From contig NZ_JAUSYU010000001.1 of NCBI RefSeq assembly GCF_030817075.1, forward strand, positions 248,001 through 312,000: DNA of 64,000 bases, written 5' to 3'. Shown in pieces: positions 1 to 9,376 of this stretch (its first letter is position 1; each line of letters starts with the position of its first letter). A model generated the notes under the pieces. That model ran no database searches. It was not told the DNA's origin and worked only from the letters and a program-made list of their open reading frames with translations. This DNA comes from Arthrobacter sp. V1I9. GTDB taxonomy: Bacteria; Actinomycetota; Actinomycetes; Actinomycetales; Micrococcaceae. Position numbers and translations under genes: made by a program.

Positions 1-1107
1 GCCGTCGAGCTGGTGCTGGGTTGCAGCAAGGTTGCCCGTCCGCACCGGGCTGCTTCCTGCATAACCGGGCCAGGCGGGCAGGTTCCGCTCCTTCGGGACG
101 TGTCCGCCGGCCAGGGTGAGAAGAGCGGGAAGGTGCGGCCGCTGCAGCCGGCTGGCATGCAGGAGCCAGCCGAGGAAGTCTTCTGCTTCCTGCGTCTTGC
201 CCGCATGCAGGAAGGCGCCGACGCCGATGCTTGCGTCGCGCGGCCAGGCGTACCGGTAGTCCCAGTTGCGGATGCCTCCGGGATCCTCCGGCAGGGAAGT
301 GGTGGGCGCAGCCACTGGGGCGCCCGAAGGGGAGTAGGTCAGCAGCCGGAGCGTGAGCAGGCTCCGCACCACCTCGTCGCGGTACGGGAGGGAGCCGTCG
401 ATTTCCTCCGTCCAGGCCTGCCACCGGGACTCATCCCTCTTCACAAGATCCCAGGCTGCTGCAGGGTCGATGTGGATCAGCGGTTCACCGTAGGCCAAAG
501 CCAGGACAAGCGTGAGGGGTTTGCCGGGAACGACGGTGACGGTAAGGGGGCGCCCCGGCTCGACGTCGAGGTACGGGCTCGTACCCAGTGAGGCTGCGAG
601 CGGACCCCAGTCGCAGACGAGGTCCTGTCCGCGGCGCACGCGGGGACGGCGGTGCAGCTCCCCAACCCTCGGATCGAAAAGTACAGTCACGCGGACAGGC
701 GAACCTTCCGCGGCCAGGCGCCTGATCAGGACAGTTGTGGGCAGCAGCCCGCCCGCCACTTCTGCGATCATGGCCTCGCTAAGAATGAGCCGGCCGTCTC
801 CTTGCGCCCATACCGTCTCCAGGGTTGCGGTCGCCAGGCGGTACCGGCGGGATATCAGGGGAGCGGGCTCGGCGGGCCCGGCGAGGAACCTGCCCGCCTC
901 CGGTCCTCCCAGCAAGGCACCGAAGACAGGGTCGCCGTCGAACGCGGGAGCGCAAAGCCAGTCCACTGACCCGGCGGAGACGAGCGCGGCGGTCCGGGTG
1001 TCACCAAGCAACCCGTAGTCAGCGATGGGCGCGGCACGCGGTTGCTGCGCCCGGAATGGAGCGGGTTGCTCGCGCTGCTGCGCCCGATCCAGGTGACGCA
1101 CGCTCAT
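1..1107 (-). CDS. GH15 family glycosidase (glucoamylase/trehalase-like), 3' end outside window
   Basis: The reading frame is open for 369 codons from the ATG and runs off the left edge, so the C-terminal part is missing. The family signature NWDYRYAWPRDAS lies at residues 281-293. It follows the N-terminal domain that opens with IADYGLLGDTRTAALV, typical of bacterial GH15 proteins. The segment GYAGSSPVRTGN near the window edge matches the conserved substrate-pocket stretch before the catalytic domain continues. GH15 enzymes hydrolyse alpha-glucosidic bonds of dextrins or trehalose, usually in the cytoplasm in Actinobacteria, and no signal peptide is seen. The start overlaps the stop of the upstream membrane-protein gene as ATGA, so the two are probably translationally coupled. 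The exact substrate is not determinable. Confidence 0.88.
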   Translation of the reverse strand, partial: MSVRHLDRAQQREQPAPFRAQQPRAAPIADYGLLGDTRTAALVSAGSVDWLCAPAFDGDPVFGALLGGPEAGRFLAGPAEPAPLISRRYRLATATLETVWAQGDGRLILSEAMIAEVAGGLLPTTVLIRRLAAEGSPVRVTVLFDPRVGELHRRPRVRRGQDLVCDWGPLAASLGTSPYLDVEPGRPLTVTVVPGKPLTLVLALAYGEPLIHIDPAAAWDLVKRDESRWQAWTEEIDGSLPYRDEVVRSLLTLRLLTYSPSGAPVAAPTTSLPEDPGGIRNWDYRYAWPRDASIGVGAFLHAGKTQEAEDFLGWLLHASRLQRPHLPALLTLAGGHVPKERNLPAWPGYAGSSPVRTGNLAATQHQLDG

Positions 1108-1580
1108 CGTGCCCCCAAAAGCAGACCAAGCACCGCGCCGTAGATCACGTGGGCGATCACGGCAACGGCCGGCGTCTGGATGCCGTAGTTCAGGCCAAGG
1201 AGGCCCGGTGGTTCCAGCACCGCCGTCGTGGACGGTCCCGCCCTGGTGGAGGCCATGCGCGGATGGATTCCAGGGAGCAGTGGCAGGATGACCGTGAGTG
1301 CAATGGCGACGTGCAGGACTCCCAGCAGAGCTCCGATCCACCACGTCGCCTGCCCCAGGAGCGCGAAGACCGCGGCGTAGCCCAGCGCGAAGCCCTGCCC
1401 CACGGCGAGGTGGATGAAGAAGCCCGCCACCCGTGCCTTGTCGGGATCAGGCGTTACCAGGGTCCCCAGCACCAGCGGGAGATCCAGCCGGGTCAGGCCT
1501 GCCATTTGCGCGGCGATCATCACCGCTGTCAGCACGGAGGTTGCCACCAGCCCGAACAGTGCCCAACCCTGCCAATCCAT
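1104..1580 (-). CDS. Small integral membrane protein of unknown function
   Basis: This 158-residue protein is almost entirely hydrophobic. About four membrane spans can be drawn, near residues 5-27, 50-75, 80-103 and 125-157, and it has no recognised catalytic motif. It lies directly upstream of the GH15 glycosidase with an ATGA overlap, so it should be co-transcribed with it. A long dyad (1662-1692) sits about 80 bases upstream of its start and may control the pair. I do not recognise the family. A membrane accessory role near the glycosidase is only inference. Confidence 0.7.
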   Translation of the reverse strand: MDWQGWALFGLVATSVLTAVMIAAQMAGLTRLDLPLVLGTLVTPDPDKARVAGFFIHLAVGQGFALGYAAVFALLGQATWWIGALLGVLHVAIALTVILPLLPGIHPRMASTRAGPSTTAVLEPPGLLGLNYGIQTPAVAVIAHVIYGAVLGLLLGAR

Positions 1581-1661
1581 CTCAGATCACTGCCCAGAGA
1601 GGTTGAGCGCACAATCGCGCGCAACCCTGCCCAGTGTTCCTGACCACCGCATCGTGGACCC

Positions 1662-1692
1662 CTTCTAAAAGTAGGTCTACTAACTTTAGAAG
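1662..1692. promoter_or_regulatory. 31-bp interrupted palindrome, probable operator
   Basis: The outer arms CTTCTAAA and TTTAGAAG are perfect inverted repeats, and an inner GTAG..CTAC pair sits between them. The element is AT-rich in a GC-rich setting and lies about 80 bases upstream of the membrane-protein/GH15 operon. There is no T-run typical of a terminator. A dimeric repressor site is the likeliest reading; the regulator is unknown. Confidence 0.5.
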
Positions 1693-1768
1693 GGGCTTGG
1701 GGTTTAAACAAGGGATGTTATTTTAGAAAAAGGGGGACGGGCTGCGGCGGCTGCGCTAGAAGCCGCGC

Positions 1769-2318
1769 TCAGGCCGGTAGGAGTCCCCGCTCCTGCAGGT
1801 CCTGCCACAGCTCATCCGGAACCTGGGCGGACATGCGCTTGGCGCTTTCGCTGATTTGCTCCGGCTTGCTGGCTCCGACCGTGACGTTGACGACGGCGGG
1901 GTGGCGGAAGGGGAATTGGATGGCGGCGGTGGGAAGTTCCACGCCGTGTTCTTTGCAGATGTTGGCCAGCTGGCGGGCGCGTTCCAGGATCTCTTCGGGA
2001 GCCTGGGAGTAGTTGTAGTGCGCATCGGCGGGCAGCTCGGGTTTGCGCTGGCGACGGCACGAGGACCCGGCCTACCTTTGCGGAGAGGACGAACTCTTCC
2101 CGAGGTTTGCTTCCGAGGACTTCGCCGATGCGCCGCTCAGACAGGCCCAGCCCGTAGTGGGGCGCCGTATCAAAGTAGCGGATCCCGGCATCCCAGGCTG
2201 CTTCCGCCGTTGCCGCAGCTTGCTCATCGGAAATTGCACGGTACAGGTTGCCGACCCCTGTGCCGCCAAAGCCCAGGAGGCCAAGATGCTCCCGTGACTG
2301 CCCCTTGCCCTGGTCCAC
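1769..2318 (-). pseudogene. Aldo/keto reductase with internal deletion and frameshift
   Basis: From the GTG start (ribosome site GAAAGGA), the frame begins LGLLGFGGTGVGNLYRAISD and carries the AKR active-site region YFDTAPHYGLGLSERRIGE. After AKVGRVLVPSP it shifts frame near position 2045. The other frame then resumes with the normal C-terminal part (PADAHYNYSQAPEEILERA, FPFRHPAVVNVTVGASKPEQ) and stops at 1769-1771. Together only about 183 residues remain of the usual 320-340. Roughly 130 residues of the barrel, including the catalytic Lys and His region, are missing. The family is the D-threo-aldose/L-fucose dehydrogenase branch of AKRs. It is almost certainly non-functional. Confidence 0.85.
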
Positions 2319-2522
2319 AACACTGTCCTTTCGATTCGTTCTGGCTCGTGCTGGCTGACGCTGGCAGGAGCCTAGGTGCGGGAGCTGGGGGTGTCAACGA
2401 CCAGCCGCCCATGTACATGGGACACGGCATTTGCGCGGGCACCACAGAGCGCCCAGGGTTGCGCTATTCCGGGATGGCTGTAATTCTGCTTCCAAATCCC
2501 ATTTGGTAGGGAAGGAGCGACC

Positions 2523-2903
2523 ATGACGAGGGAAATCGTGAAGTCGGCCAAGGCGCCCAGTTCGCCGCTCTTCAGCCAGGGCGTCAAGGCTGGGCCGTTC
2601 GTGTTTGTCTCCGGGATCGTTGGCAGCGACCCGAGCAACGGCCACCTCGCGGGTGACAGTATTCAGGAACAGACGCGCCAAGCTCTCGCGAACTGCGAGG
2701 CGGTCCTCCACGCAGCGGGTGCTGACTTGGGAGACGTGGTCGAGGTGGGCGTGCTGCTTACACGCCCTTCGGACTTCGCAGGATTGAATGAGGAGTACGC
2801 ACGGTGGTTTCCGACTGACCCTCCCACACGCTATGTTGCTCGGCTTGGTGTCGACCTGCCCGGACTTCTCGTTTCGATTCGCATGACAGCCTTCATCAGC
2901 TGA
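2523..2903 (+). CDS. RidA/YjgF-family protein (enamine/imine deaminase-like)
   Basis: The 126-residue length and the fold landmarks (FSQGVKAGPFVFVSGIVG, QTRQALANCEAVLHAAGADL, VEVGVLLTRPSDF) are those of the RidA superfamily. Classical RidA removes reactive 2-aminoacrylate-type enamines made by PLP enzymes. The pocket arginine of that group may correspond to the Arg in PPTRYVARLG. The C-terminal VSIRMTAFIS differs from the usual VEIEAIA, so a catabolic paralogue (Rid2-7 type) is as likely as true RidA. The ribosome site GGAAGGAG lies just upstream. It stands alone, divergent from the broken aldo/keto reductase gene. Confidence 0.85.
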   Translation: MTREIVKSAKAPSSPLFSQGVKAGPFVFVSGIVGSDPSNGHLAGDSIQEQTRQALANCEAVLHAAGADLGDVVEVGVLLTRPSDFAGLNEEYARWFPTDPPTRYVARLGVDLPGLLVSIRMTAFIS

Positions 2904-3156
2904 AACACCTTCAGCAGGTTCACATTCGCCGTCGCGGCGGACTAGCGAGCACCGCTGCCGGCCGCGGGGATCGTACGACTGCGGCCGCATTCTTCGATTC
3001 TTTGTTTGCCTTCGTGACCCTACCGAAGCTGTCAGTATGACACCTAAGACGTTCCAGAACGTATGTCGAGAAATGGAACTTTCGGTCCTAACCTGACAGC
3101 CGGTACACGCATGCCTGACGTCAGGTTGGGGTGTACCCGCCGGACAACGCCATTTC

Positions 3157-3310
3157 TTAGGCCCATGGCGAGTGGCGGCCGAACAGGGTTATGAACCAAA
3201 GCGCCGCCGGTGGCCACCACCACCTGCTCAGGGTAATTCGGGTTCTCGATGTGAGGGGCGCAGAGATCGTCGTAACTGTGCCGCAACGTCCGTTCGAGGG
3301 TAGCGGCCCG
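3157..3310 (-). pseudogene. Glycogen debranching enzyme (amylo-alpha-1,6-glucosidase-type) fragment
   Basis: A short stretch reads TLERTLRHSYDDLCAPHIE followed by NPNYPEQVVVATGG, then after a frame change WFITLFGRHSPWA and a stop. This matches the segment of debranching-type glucosidases ending in APWFMTLFGRDSL. An in-frame stop precedes it and the rest of the gene is absent. A second fragment of the same family is at about 39.8-40.2 kb and begins at the WFMTLFGRDSLWA motif where this one ends. Confidence 0.6.
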
Positions 3311-3568
3311 CTACCCTGAGCACGAGGCCGCCAATCGGGTTGCTGCCAGAACAGCCAGGTCACCGATGACCTGATGGACCGCCTCGGCTCGAACTGACCT
3401 TGAATTGGCCCTTTCGCCCTGTTTCCGCCGCCGTGCAACGGCAAGCTTTGGGAGTCGAGTGTGGGCAGTGCGTGACGCGGTTTCCTGCTGCGCCAAGGGA
3501 TCGTAGAAAACCACGTGGAGCCCACTGGTCGTGCTGTCGTCTGATGGTTTCTTCGCCAATTCATTCAT
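3311..3568 (-). CDS. Hypothetical 85-residue protein, possibly non-genuine
   Basis: An ATG with a good ribosome site (GGGGAAGAAAGG) opens an 85-residue frame beginning MNELAKKPSDDSTTSGLHVV and ending before the debranching-enzyme scrap. The protein is basic in the middle (AVARRRKQGERANSR) and shows no motif I recognise. It may be a broken gene end in decayed DNA rather than a functional gene. The start signal is the main argument in its favour. Confidence 0.3.
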   Translation of the reverse strand: MNELAKKPSDDSTTSGLHVVFYDPLAQQETASRTAHTRLPKLAVARRRKQGERANSRSVRAEAVHQVIGDLAVLAATRLAASCSG

Positions 3569-4247
3569 CCTTTCTTCCCCGCAAGAGCATGCATTCCTAA
3601 GGCTGTTCCCGTCACGAGCGGCGACCCCTGGCAGTCGACGCAGCAAGAGAATTGCAGAAGGACTGGGGGAGGAGAGGAATTGGTTTGTAAGGGGGGACCC
3701 CACTTCCGGTAAAACTGAAGAATTGCTTGGCCTACATCCAGTTCGTTCCGCAGGGCGGTTGTATGACAAGTCCCGGTTTGGGCGCCTCAGATCTGCCATA
3801 TCCTAACTGTCGATCACCATGCGCGGAGGTTTCCAGTTCCGTACTGCTTCGGCTACGGCTTGGTCCCTTGCCTGCTACCTTGCGGTTTTGTTTTGTTGTG
3901 GCCAAGGCCACCCAGTTGCGAGAGTGGGTGGCCTTGGCGGCTTTGATGCTCCTGGAGTGGGGTCCCGGCGGCCACGACTCAGTTCCTGTCGATAGTGAGG
4001 TCATTGCTACTGCAGAAGCAAGTTATTCTCAAGTACGTACACCCGGAGGTCGGCCGGCCCGATGCCCAAAGCTGCTCCGAGCGGTTAGATGCTCGTTCTA
4101 CGCTCGGTACTTGTGCCTGAATGAGTAACTAGGGTGAGAGGCATTTCCGCGGAATCGAGGAGGATGTTGGTGTCCTGGGTATCAACGAGCTGTTGAGCCT
4201 CTTCCTTTGTCTCCACATTGGGCATGGACCCATTCAGGGGTTTCCTA
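3569..4247. other. Intergenic stretch without a supported gene
   Basis: Frames here are short, on both strands, and show no family motif. The only clear structure is the 14-bp-stem hairpin at 3901-3938. The stretch borders debris of a debranching enzyme and is probably degraded DNA plus the region downstream of the leftward MHS transporter gene. Confidence 0.5.
3901..3938. repeat. Perfect 14-bp inverted repeat (hairpin)
   Basis: GCCAAGGCCACCCA pairs with TGGGTGGCCTTGGC across a 10-base loop. No T-run follows on either strand: T-rich sequence precedes it on the plus strand, which reads as A-rich on the minus strand. It is therefore not a canonical intrinsic terminator, though it may end transcription of the leftward transporter gene. 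Confidence 0.6.
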
Positions 4248-5606
4248 CTAGTTTCCTTGATAAAAAAAGACGGAAATTAGTCCCAGAACGGCAGCAGCCA
4301 TGAGGTAGTAGGCAGGCACCATCTTGTTCCCGGTAACTCCGATAAGCGCTGCAACAACCAGTGGAGCTGTGCCGCCAAAGGCAGCATTTCCCACATTGTA
4401 TGCGAGCCCAAGAGCGCTGGAACGCGAGGGGGTCGGGAACTGCTCGGGCAGCGAGGAAGCGTAGCTCGACGAAAAGAGAGTTGCGCAGATCATAATGAAA
4501 AGTGTCCCGAGCTGTGCGCCCCAGACCTGTCCGGATCCCATCATCATGAACGCCGGAATCGGAAGCACGACGCCGAGGATGGCTCCGGTGTACAAGATCC
4601 GCTTCCTGCCTATCTTGTCCGAGAGCGAGGCAAAGAACTGGGTTGCAAAGGCTGCGAGGACGAACAGGGGAAAGATCACGAGGGTGCCGAGGGCTCCTTG
4701 GAACCCGAGCGTCTGGTTTAGATACGTGGGAGTGAAAGAGGTCATGGTGTAGGCAATGACGTTGCCGGCGGCTGCGACGCCCATTACGGGCAGAATGAAG
4801 CGCCCGTGGGTCCGAATGACCTGCACGATACCCGGGTTTTTTGCCAACTCACCGGTTTTCCGGGATTCCTCAGCCCGCTCTTTCAAGACGGCACTGAAGG
4901 TGGGTGACTCTTCGATCCGATAGCGGAAATACAGAGCTATGACGGCAAGCGGCCCAGCAATGAGAAACGGAATACGCCAGCCGAAGGACTGCATCGCGTC
5001 TTGGCTTAAGCTCAGCTGTAGAACGGCTACCAAACCGGCTCCAAAGGCGAACCCGAGGTAACTGGAGCCCATGAATCCAACATAGAAACCTCGTCGCCTA
5101 TCCGGAGCGTATTCGCTCAGGAAAGTCGCACCACCGGTGTATTCTCCGCTGGCCGAGAACCCTTGCAGCAGTTTCAGGAACACGAGAAGCGCCGGGGCCC
5201 ATAGACCGATGACGGCGTAGCCCGGGAGCAGTCCGGTAGCAAACGTGGCGACGGACATCAGGAGAAGCGTGAACGTGAGGACCTTCCGTCGCCCGATCCG
5301 GTCTCCCAGCCATCCGAAGAATACGCCCCCCAGAGGTCGGGCAACGAACGTTACTGCGAATGTGCCATATAGGTACAGAGCCTGGACTGTCGGGTCGGCC
5401 TGCGGCAGGAAAACAGGGCCCATTATGGTTATGAGGTAGGCAAATACTCCGAACTCATACCACTCGATGATGTTTCCGACGACTGTTCCGGCGACAGCGC
5501 GCCTTAGGGCGGCCTTGTTGACAATGCGGATGTCGCTTACTTTCAAACGCCGCTTGCCAAGATGGGCACCGGTGGCACTCCCAGATCTTTGGTCTCCAGT
5601 GGACAT
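4248..5606 (-). CDS. MHS-family (ProP/ShiA-like) proton symporter
   Basis: The 452-residue protein starts at the ATG after GAAGGATACCA; an upstream in-frame extension has no ribosome site. Near the N-terminus is [15 protein letters not shown], the hallmark of the metabolite:H+ symporter branch of the MFS (ProP, KgtP, ShiA). The loop motif [13 protein letters not shown] lies between spans 2 and 3, and [20 protein letters not shown] in the fourth span region. Twelve membrane spans are expected. These proteins import carboxylates, betaines or aromatic acids with protons. It faces the molybdoenzyme gene, also leftward, about 690 bases upstream, and may import that enzyme's substrate; this is inference. 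Confidence 0.9.
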   Translation of the reverse strand: MSTGDQRSGSATGAHLGKRRLKVSDIRIVNKAALRRAVAGTVVGNIIEWYEFGVFAYLITIMGPVFLPQADPTVQALYLYGTFAVTFVARPLGGVFFGWLGDRIGRRKVLTFTLLLMSVATFATGLLPGYAVIGLWAPALLVFLKLLQGFSASGEYTGGATFLSEYAPDRRRGFYVGFMGSSYLGFAFGAGLVAVLQLSLSQDAMQSFGWRIPFLIAGPLAVIALYFRYRIEESPTFSAVLKERAEESRKTGELAKNPGIVQVIRTHGRFILPVMGVAAAGNVIAYTMTSFTPTYLNQTLGFQGALGTLVIFPLFVLAAFATQFFASLSDKIGRKRILYTGAILGVVLPIPAFMMMGSGQVWGAQLGTLFIMICATLFSSSYASSLPEQFPTPSRSSALGLAYNVGNAAFGGTAPLVVAALIGVTGNKMVPAYYLMAAAVLGLISVFFYQGN

Positions 5607-6298
5607 TGGTATCCTTCGTTGATTCACTGATGGTCGCAATGGACTGCATCTAAGGCCTAACGGCCGAGGTCTTGCATCTCTAGGGATACTCAAACAGTTA
5701 TATCCAAAGTGATCCATAAGACATTTGCCAGCGGAACGCTTGCAAACTTGTACAGCCCCCAATCCTGGCAATGGCGCCAAGTGGGTCTCACCTTGTTTCC
5801 AGCTCCGATTGTGCCCCGCTCCCGCTGTGGCTGCCGGGGAGGTAGCCGCCTGCCAATTTGACGGGGGAGCCAGATAGCGAAGTGACTTCGGATAGAACGA
5901 GAAGAGGGGTAGTGCTTGGAGAGGTGACGCCTGCTGCCCGGTTCATGTATTCCGCGAACTTCTGATGTCTGGTCTGCTATCGACGAAATCCGAAACCATA
6001 CCTTCAATGCACAGAGCGTGACGAAAAATTGATTGCACTATGTCCCAAAGCACTAGCTCGCAGTGCGTCGTTCGTCAGTCTCGACCCGCAGCCCATGGAC
6101 GGTGTCGGTGACGGTGGAAAAGTGAGCCATTGTGACTGCAAGTCTTGCCCCTATTCGGACTCTCCCGCTGCCTGAACCCTGAACCGCACGGACAATTCCG
6201 CAGGTCCTGCGCGAGAGTATCTAGATCGCTGGCGGCCGAACGCATTGTGTTGCTAAGCCGGGCAGGAGCGGTGTTGCCTCCTGTGCGTGATGAAGATG
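5607..6298. other. Intergenic stretch upstream of the MHS transporter gene
   Basis: No reading frame on either strand shows a family motif or a convincing start. The stretch separates the leftward molybdoenzyme gene from the leftward transporter gene and should contain the transporter promoter. I see no terminator hairpin or operator that stands out. Confidence 0.5.
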
Positions 6299-8590
6299 CT
6301 ATTCCTCCCGGATCAGTACGGGTGGAGCCGTCACCGTGAGCTCGGGGATCTCACCCGACCAGGCTTCGACCTGGACGAGCGCGTGCTGTGCCGTTGTAGC
6401 CTGTGAAAGGCTTGAGGATGGTCTGTCTGCTGTAAGCACGTTGGGGTTCCCGTGTCGGCAGAAGGAAGGGTCATCCGGTGCAGGGTCGTACCAGGCCCCG
6501 GCTGAAAGCTGAACGACGCCCCGTCGTAGGGAAGCAGTGATCGCCAAGCCGGCCAAGCAACTACCGCGGTCATTCCGCACCAGTACAACCTGTCCGTCTT
6601 CAAGGCCACGCGCTGCGGCATCATCAGGGTTCATTCGAATTGGTTCTCGTCCTTGGATTTTGGATTTCTGACTGGTAGCGCCGATATCGAGTTGGCTGTG
6701 AAGCTTTGTCTTTGGCTGGTTAGCGATTAGGTGCAAGGGGTAAGGGCCGGGCGAGCCGAGCCATTCGTCAGGTTCGATCCACACGGGGTGCCCTGGGCAG
6801 TCGGCATAACCGAAGCCGGCTATTGTCGAGGAAAAAATTTCTATTTTGCCGCTAGGCGTGGCGAGCGGGTGCATCTCAGGATCGCGCCGGAAGTCGGAAA
6901 ACAGGACCTGGCGAGGCTCAATAATCGGGATTTCAATCTTTTCTGTTTCCCAAAAGGTGTCGAAATCAACGACATCGACGCCCCGTTCACCAAGCCTTTT
7001 TCTCCACGCTTCATACAGATGGCGAAGCCACCCCATCGTGTCCCGCTTCTCCGTGAAAGCGTCGCCCCGTCCGAGCTTGTCCGCTATGGCGGCGAAAATG
7101 TCGTAGTCGTCCCGTGCGCTGCCGGTAGGTGCCGTTAGAGCACGCATCGGGAAAAATGAGGGGTCGTTACGCCCGGCTCCATAATCATTCCGCTCAAATG
7201 ACATCGTTGCTGGAAGCACTATGTCAGCATGCCTTGCCGTGCTGGTCCAGAACTGTTCATTCACGATGACAGTTCCTGGTTGGGACCAAGCCTTCCGGAA
7301 TCTTGCCAAATCCTGATGATGATGGAACGGGTTACCGCCGGCCCAGTAGATCAACTCGATCTTCGGCAGGGTGATTCTCTGGCCGTTGAAGTCGATCTGG
7401 GTGCCTGGTTCGAGCAGCATGTCAGATATTCGTGCCACCGGAATAAACGACGTCTCGGGGTTGCGGCCCTGAGGGAATGAGGGCGCGCTGGAAACTCGCA
7501 AGGGCAGTCCTACATCTGCGGAGGCACCATATCCGTGCTGGAAACCTCCACCGGGCAGTCCTATCTGACCAAGCATTGCGGCGAGCGTGACCCCAAGCCA
7601 GATCGGTTGCTCACCGTGCTGCTGCCGCTGCATGGACCAACTGAGGTTGATCATGGTCCGGGAGGCAGCCATGTCACGCGCCAATTGAGCAATTCGAGTC
7701 GCAGGAATGGTTGTGAGATTCTCGGCCCACCGTGGATCTTTTGGAATGCCGTCAACCTCACCCCGGAGGTACGGCAGGAATTTGTCCAGACCAACACAGT
7801 GCCGAGAAAGGAAATTCCGATCAGCAAGGTTTTCAGAATCCAGCACGTACGCGAGGGCGAGCATCAGGGCCGCGTCGCTACCGGGTAGCGGCGCAATCCA
7901 CTCTGCGTCGGCTTCTTTGTATGTATCGTCAGCGATGGGCGTCACATCAATGAATCGGCATCCTCGGGCCACTGCCTGCCGGATCGCGTCTCTGGCGACA
8001 TGGCGCCCAATTCCGCCAGGGCCAATTCCGCTGTTCTTCTCGGAAATTCCACCGAAGGCGATGAAAAGTTCTGTTTTTTCGCTTACAACTTCCCACGAGG
8101 TTGCACGGGCCATGATTTGGTCGGGGGTGGCTCCGATGATGTGTGGCAGAAGCACCCCGGAGGCGCCATAGCTGTAGTCCGTTACGCCGGCGACATATCC
8201 CCCCAATGAGTTGAGGAATCGGTGGATCTGACTTTGCGCATGATGAAATCGACCTGCACTGGCCCAACCGTATGAACATCCGTAGACAGCCGAGGGGCCT
8301 TTTTCAGAGTAGACGCGTCCCAGTTCTGCGCTGACCAGCTCAATGGCACGGTCCCATGAAACCTCTACAAAGGGTTCATTCCCCCGGCCGGAACCGGTTC
8401 CCGGCCCATGTTCCAACCACCCGGCACGAACTGCCGGGCGCAATACACGGGTCGGATGGTGTTGTGCAGAAGCTACGTTGTCCAGAAGGTCGCGCGGGTC
8501 CGGGTCCTGCGACCAGGGCCTAACAGACCGCAAAGCCTTTCCATCGCTCTCGGCTTCGAAGACTCCCCAGTGTGTCAAATGCGTGCGCAT
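6299..8590 (-). CDS. Molybdopterin oxidoreductase, DMSO/TMAO/biotin sulfoxide reductase family
   Basis: The 763-residue length and sequence fit the BisC/TorA/DorA group. CSYGWASAGRFHHAQSQIHR at about 105-124 and GVTDYSYGASGVLLPHI near 135-151 place a Ser (about residue 140) where this group has its serine molybdenum ligand. No N-terminal Cys motif for a 4Fe-4S cluster and no twin-arginine signal are present, so it should be cytoplasmic like BisC. Later landmarks are WAGGNPFHHHQDL, PATMSFERNDYGAG and, near the end, HSQLDIGATSQKSKI. A good ribosome site (AAGGAAACGGAAGC) precedes the ATG. The likely reaction is reduction of an S-oxide or N-oxide, but hydroxylating roles exist in the wider family. 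Confidence 0.88.
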   Translation of the reverse strand: MRTHLTHWGVFEAESDGKALRSVRPWSQDPDPRDLLDNVASAQHHPTRVLRPAVRAGWLEHGPGTGSGRGNEPFVEVSWDRAIELVSAELGRVYSEKGPSAVYGCSYGWASAGRFHHAQSQIHRFLNSLGGYVAGVTDYSYGASGVLLPHIIGATPDQIMARATSWEVVSEKTELFIAFGGISEKNSGIGPGGIGRHVARDAIRQAVARGCRFIDVTPIADDTYKEADAEWIAPLPGSDAALMLALAYVLDSENLADRNFLSRHCVGLDKFLPYLRGEVDGIPKDPRWAENLTTIPATRIAQLARDMAASRTMINLSWSMQRQQHGEQPIWLGVTLAAMLGQIGLPGGGFQHGYGASADVGLPLRVSSAPSFPQGRNPETSFIPVARISDMLLEPGTQIDFNGQRITLPKIELIYWAGGNPFHHHQDLARFRKAWSQPGTVIVNEQFWTSTARHADIVLPATMSFERNDYGAGRNDPSFFPMRALTAPTGSARDDYDIFAAIADKLGRGDAFTEKRDTMGWLRHLYEAWRKRLGERGVDVVDFDTFWETEKIEIPIIEPRQVLFSDFRRDPEMHPLATPSGKIEIFSSTIAGFGYADCPGHPVWIEPDEWLGSPGPYPLHLIANQPKTKLHSQLDIGATSQKSKIQGREPIRMNPDDAAARGLEDGQVVLVRNDRGSCLAGLAITASLRRGVVQLSAGAWYDPAPDDPSFCRHGNPNVLTADRPSSSLSQATTAQHALVQVEAWSGEIPELTVTAPPVLIREE

Positions 8591-9376
8591 GCTTCCGTTT
8601 CCTTGGGTGCTGTCCTAGTGACTGCCGCTGATTGGCTGTTGCCCCAGCCCGTCCGTGCCAGGAGCGCTCATCAGGCGGTTCAGGAGATTTGCACCAACAT
8701 TAGGAAATGGCCCTTGATGGGAGAATTGGAGAAGGGCCGACACTGCCATGCTGTGATCGTAGGAACTCCAAGAACTGTAATGGATTCCCCGGAGGGGTGG
8801 AGGCAGTTCGCCTTGCGGGCCAAGGCTGCTGACCTCACTAAGGAAGACAACCAGCAGCAGCTGGTCAGTGCGCAGACATCGCATTACTCCGAAAGGTGCG
8901 TCAATTCCGACGCGCCCTTCCATGCTCTCTATCTGCCTCTTCCCCGCAAGCCGTTGCTGAACAGCATGCGCGAGCACGACTGAGCCAATTGGCAGTACCC
9001 GGGGGCACCGTCGCGTCTCGGCGCCTTCTCCGCTCTCTCCCTTGCACCGTGACATGCGAAAGGCTGTGACGCGGCCAACATGTCTAAGGGCTCTTGGTGA
9101 AATGGCCAATACCGTGGGGGCTGCGGTGAGGGCACCATGGTTATTGCCCTAAATCCCGGGCGTCGGACGGCTGCAGCAGCCGCGCCTGGAGAGCCAGCTC
9201 CAAACAGTCTGGCGCCCTAGCGTTGCCGGGCTTTGCTACTGGCAGATATGCGAGTCTCACGTGCCCCAGGAACCGCCTTAAAACGAACCGCCGAGTTTAG
9301 GTTCCAGGCATTGGTGATGGATGGGCCGTAACTGGCCGTTGTTACGACGACCAGCTTTTCAACTTAGAAGGGAACG
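8591..9376. other. Intergenic stretch, no supported gene
   Basis: A 164-codon leftward frame and a 191-codon rightward frame overlap here, but neither has a recognisable motif or a convincing ribosome site. It should contain divergent promoters for the molybdoenzyme (leftward) and the APC permease (rightward). A decayed regulator gene is possible but I could not support one. Confidence 0.4.

Noticed and set aside
13..1018. Rightward frames overlapping the GH15 gene
   Set aside because: They are antisense to a clear GH15 protein with the NWDYRYAWPRDAS motif and have no recognisable motifs of their own.
8615..9109. A 164-codon leftward frame upstream of the molybdoenzyme
   Set aside because: No family motif, no convincing ribosome site, and an equally long frame lies on the other strand; treated as non-coding.
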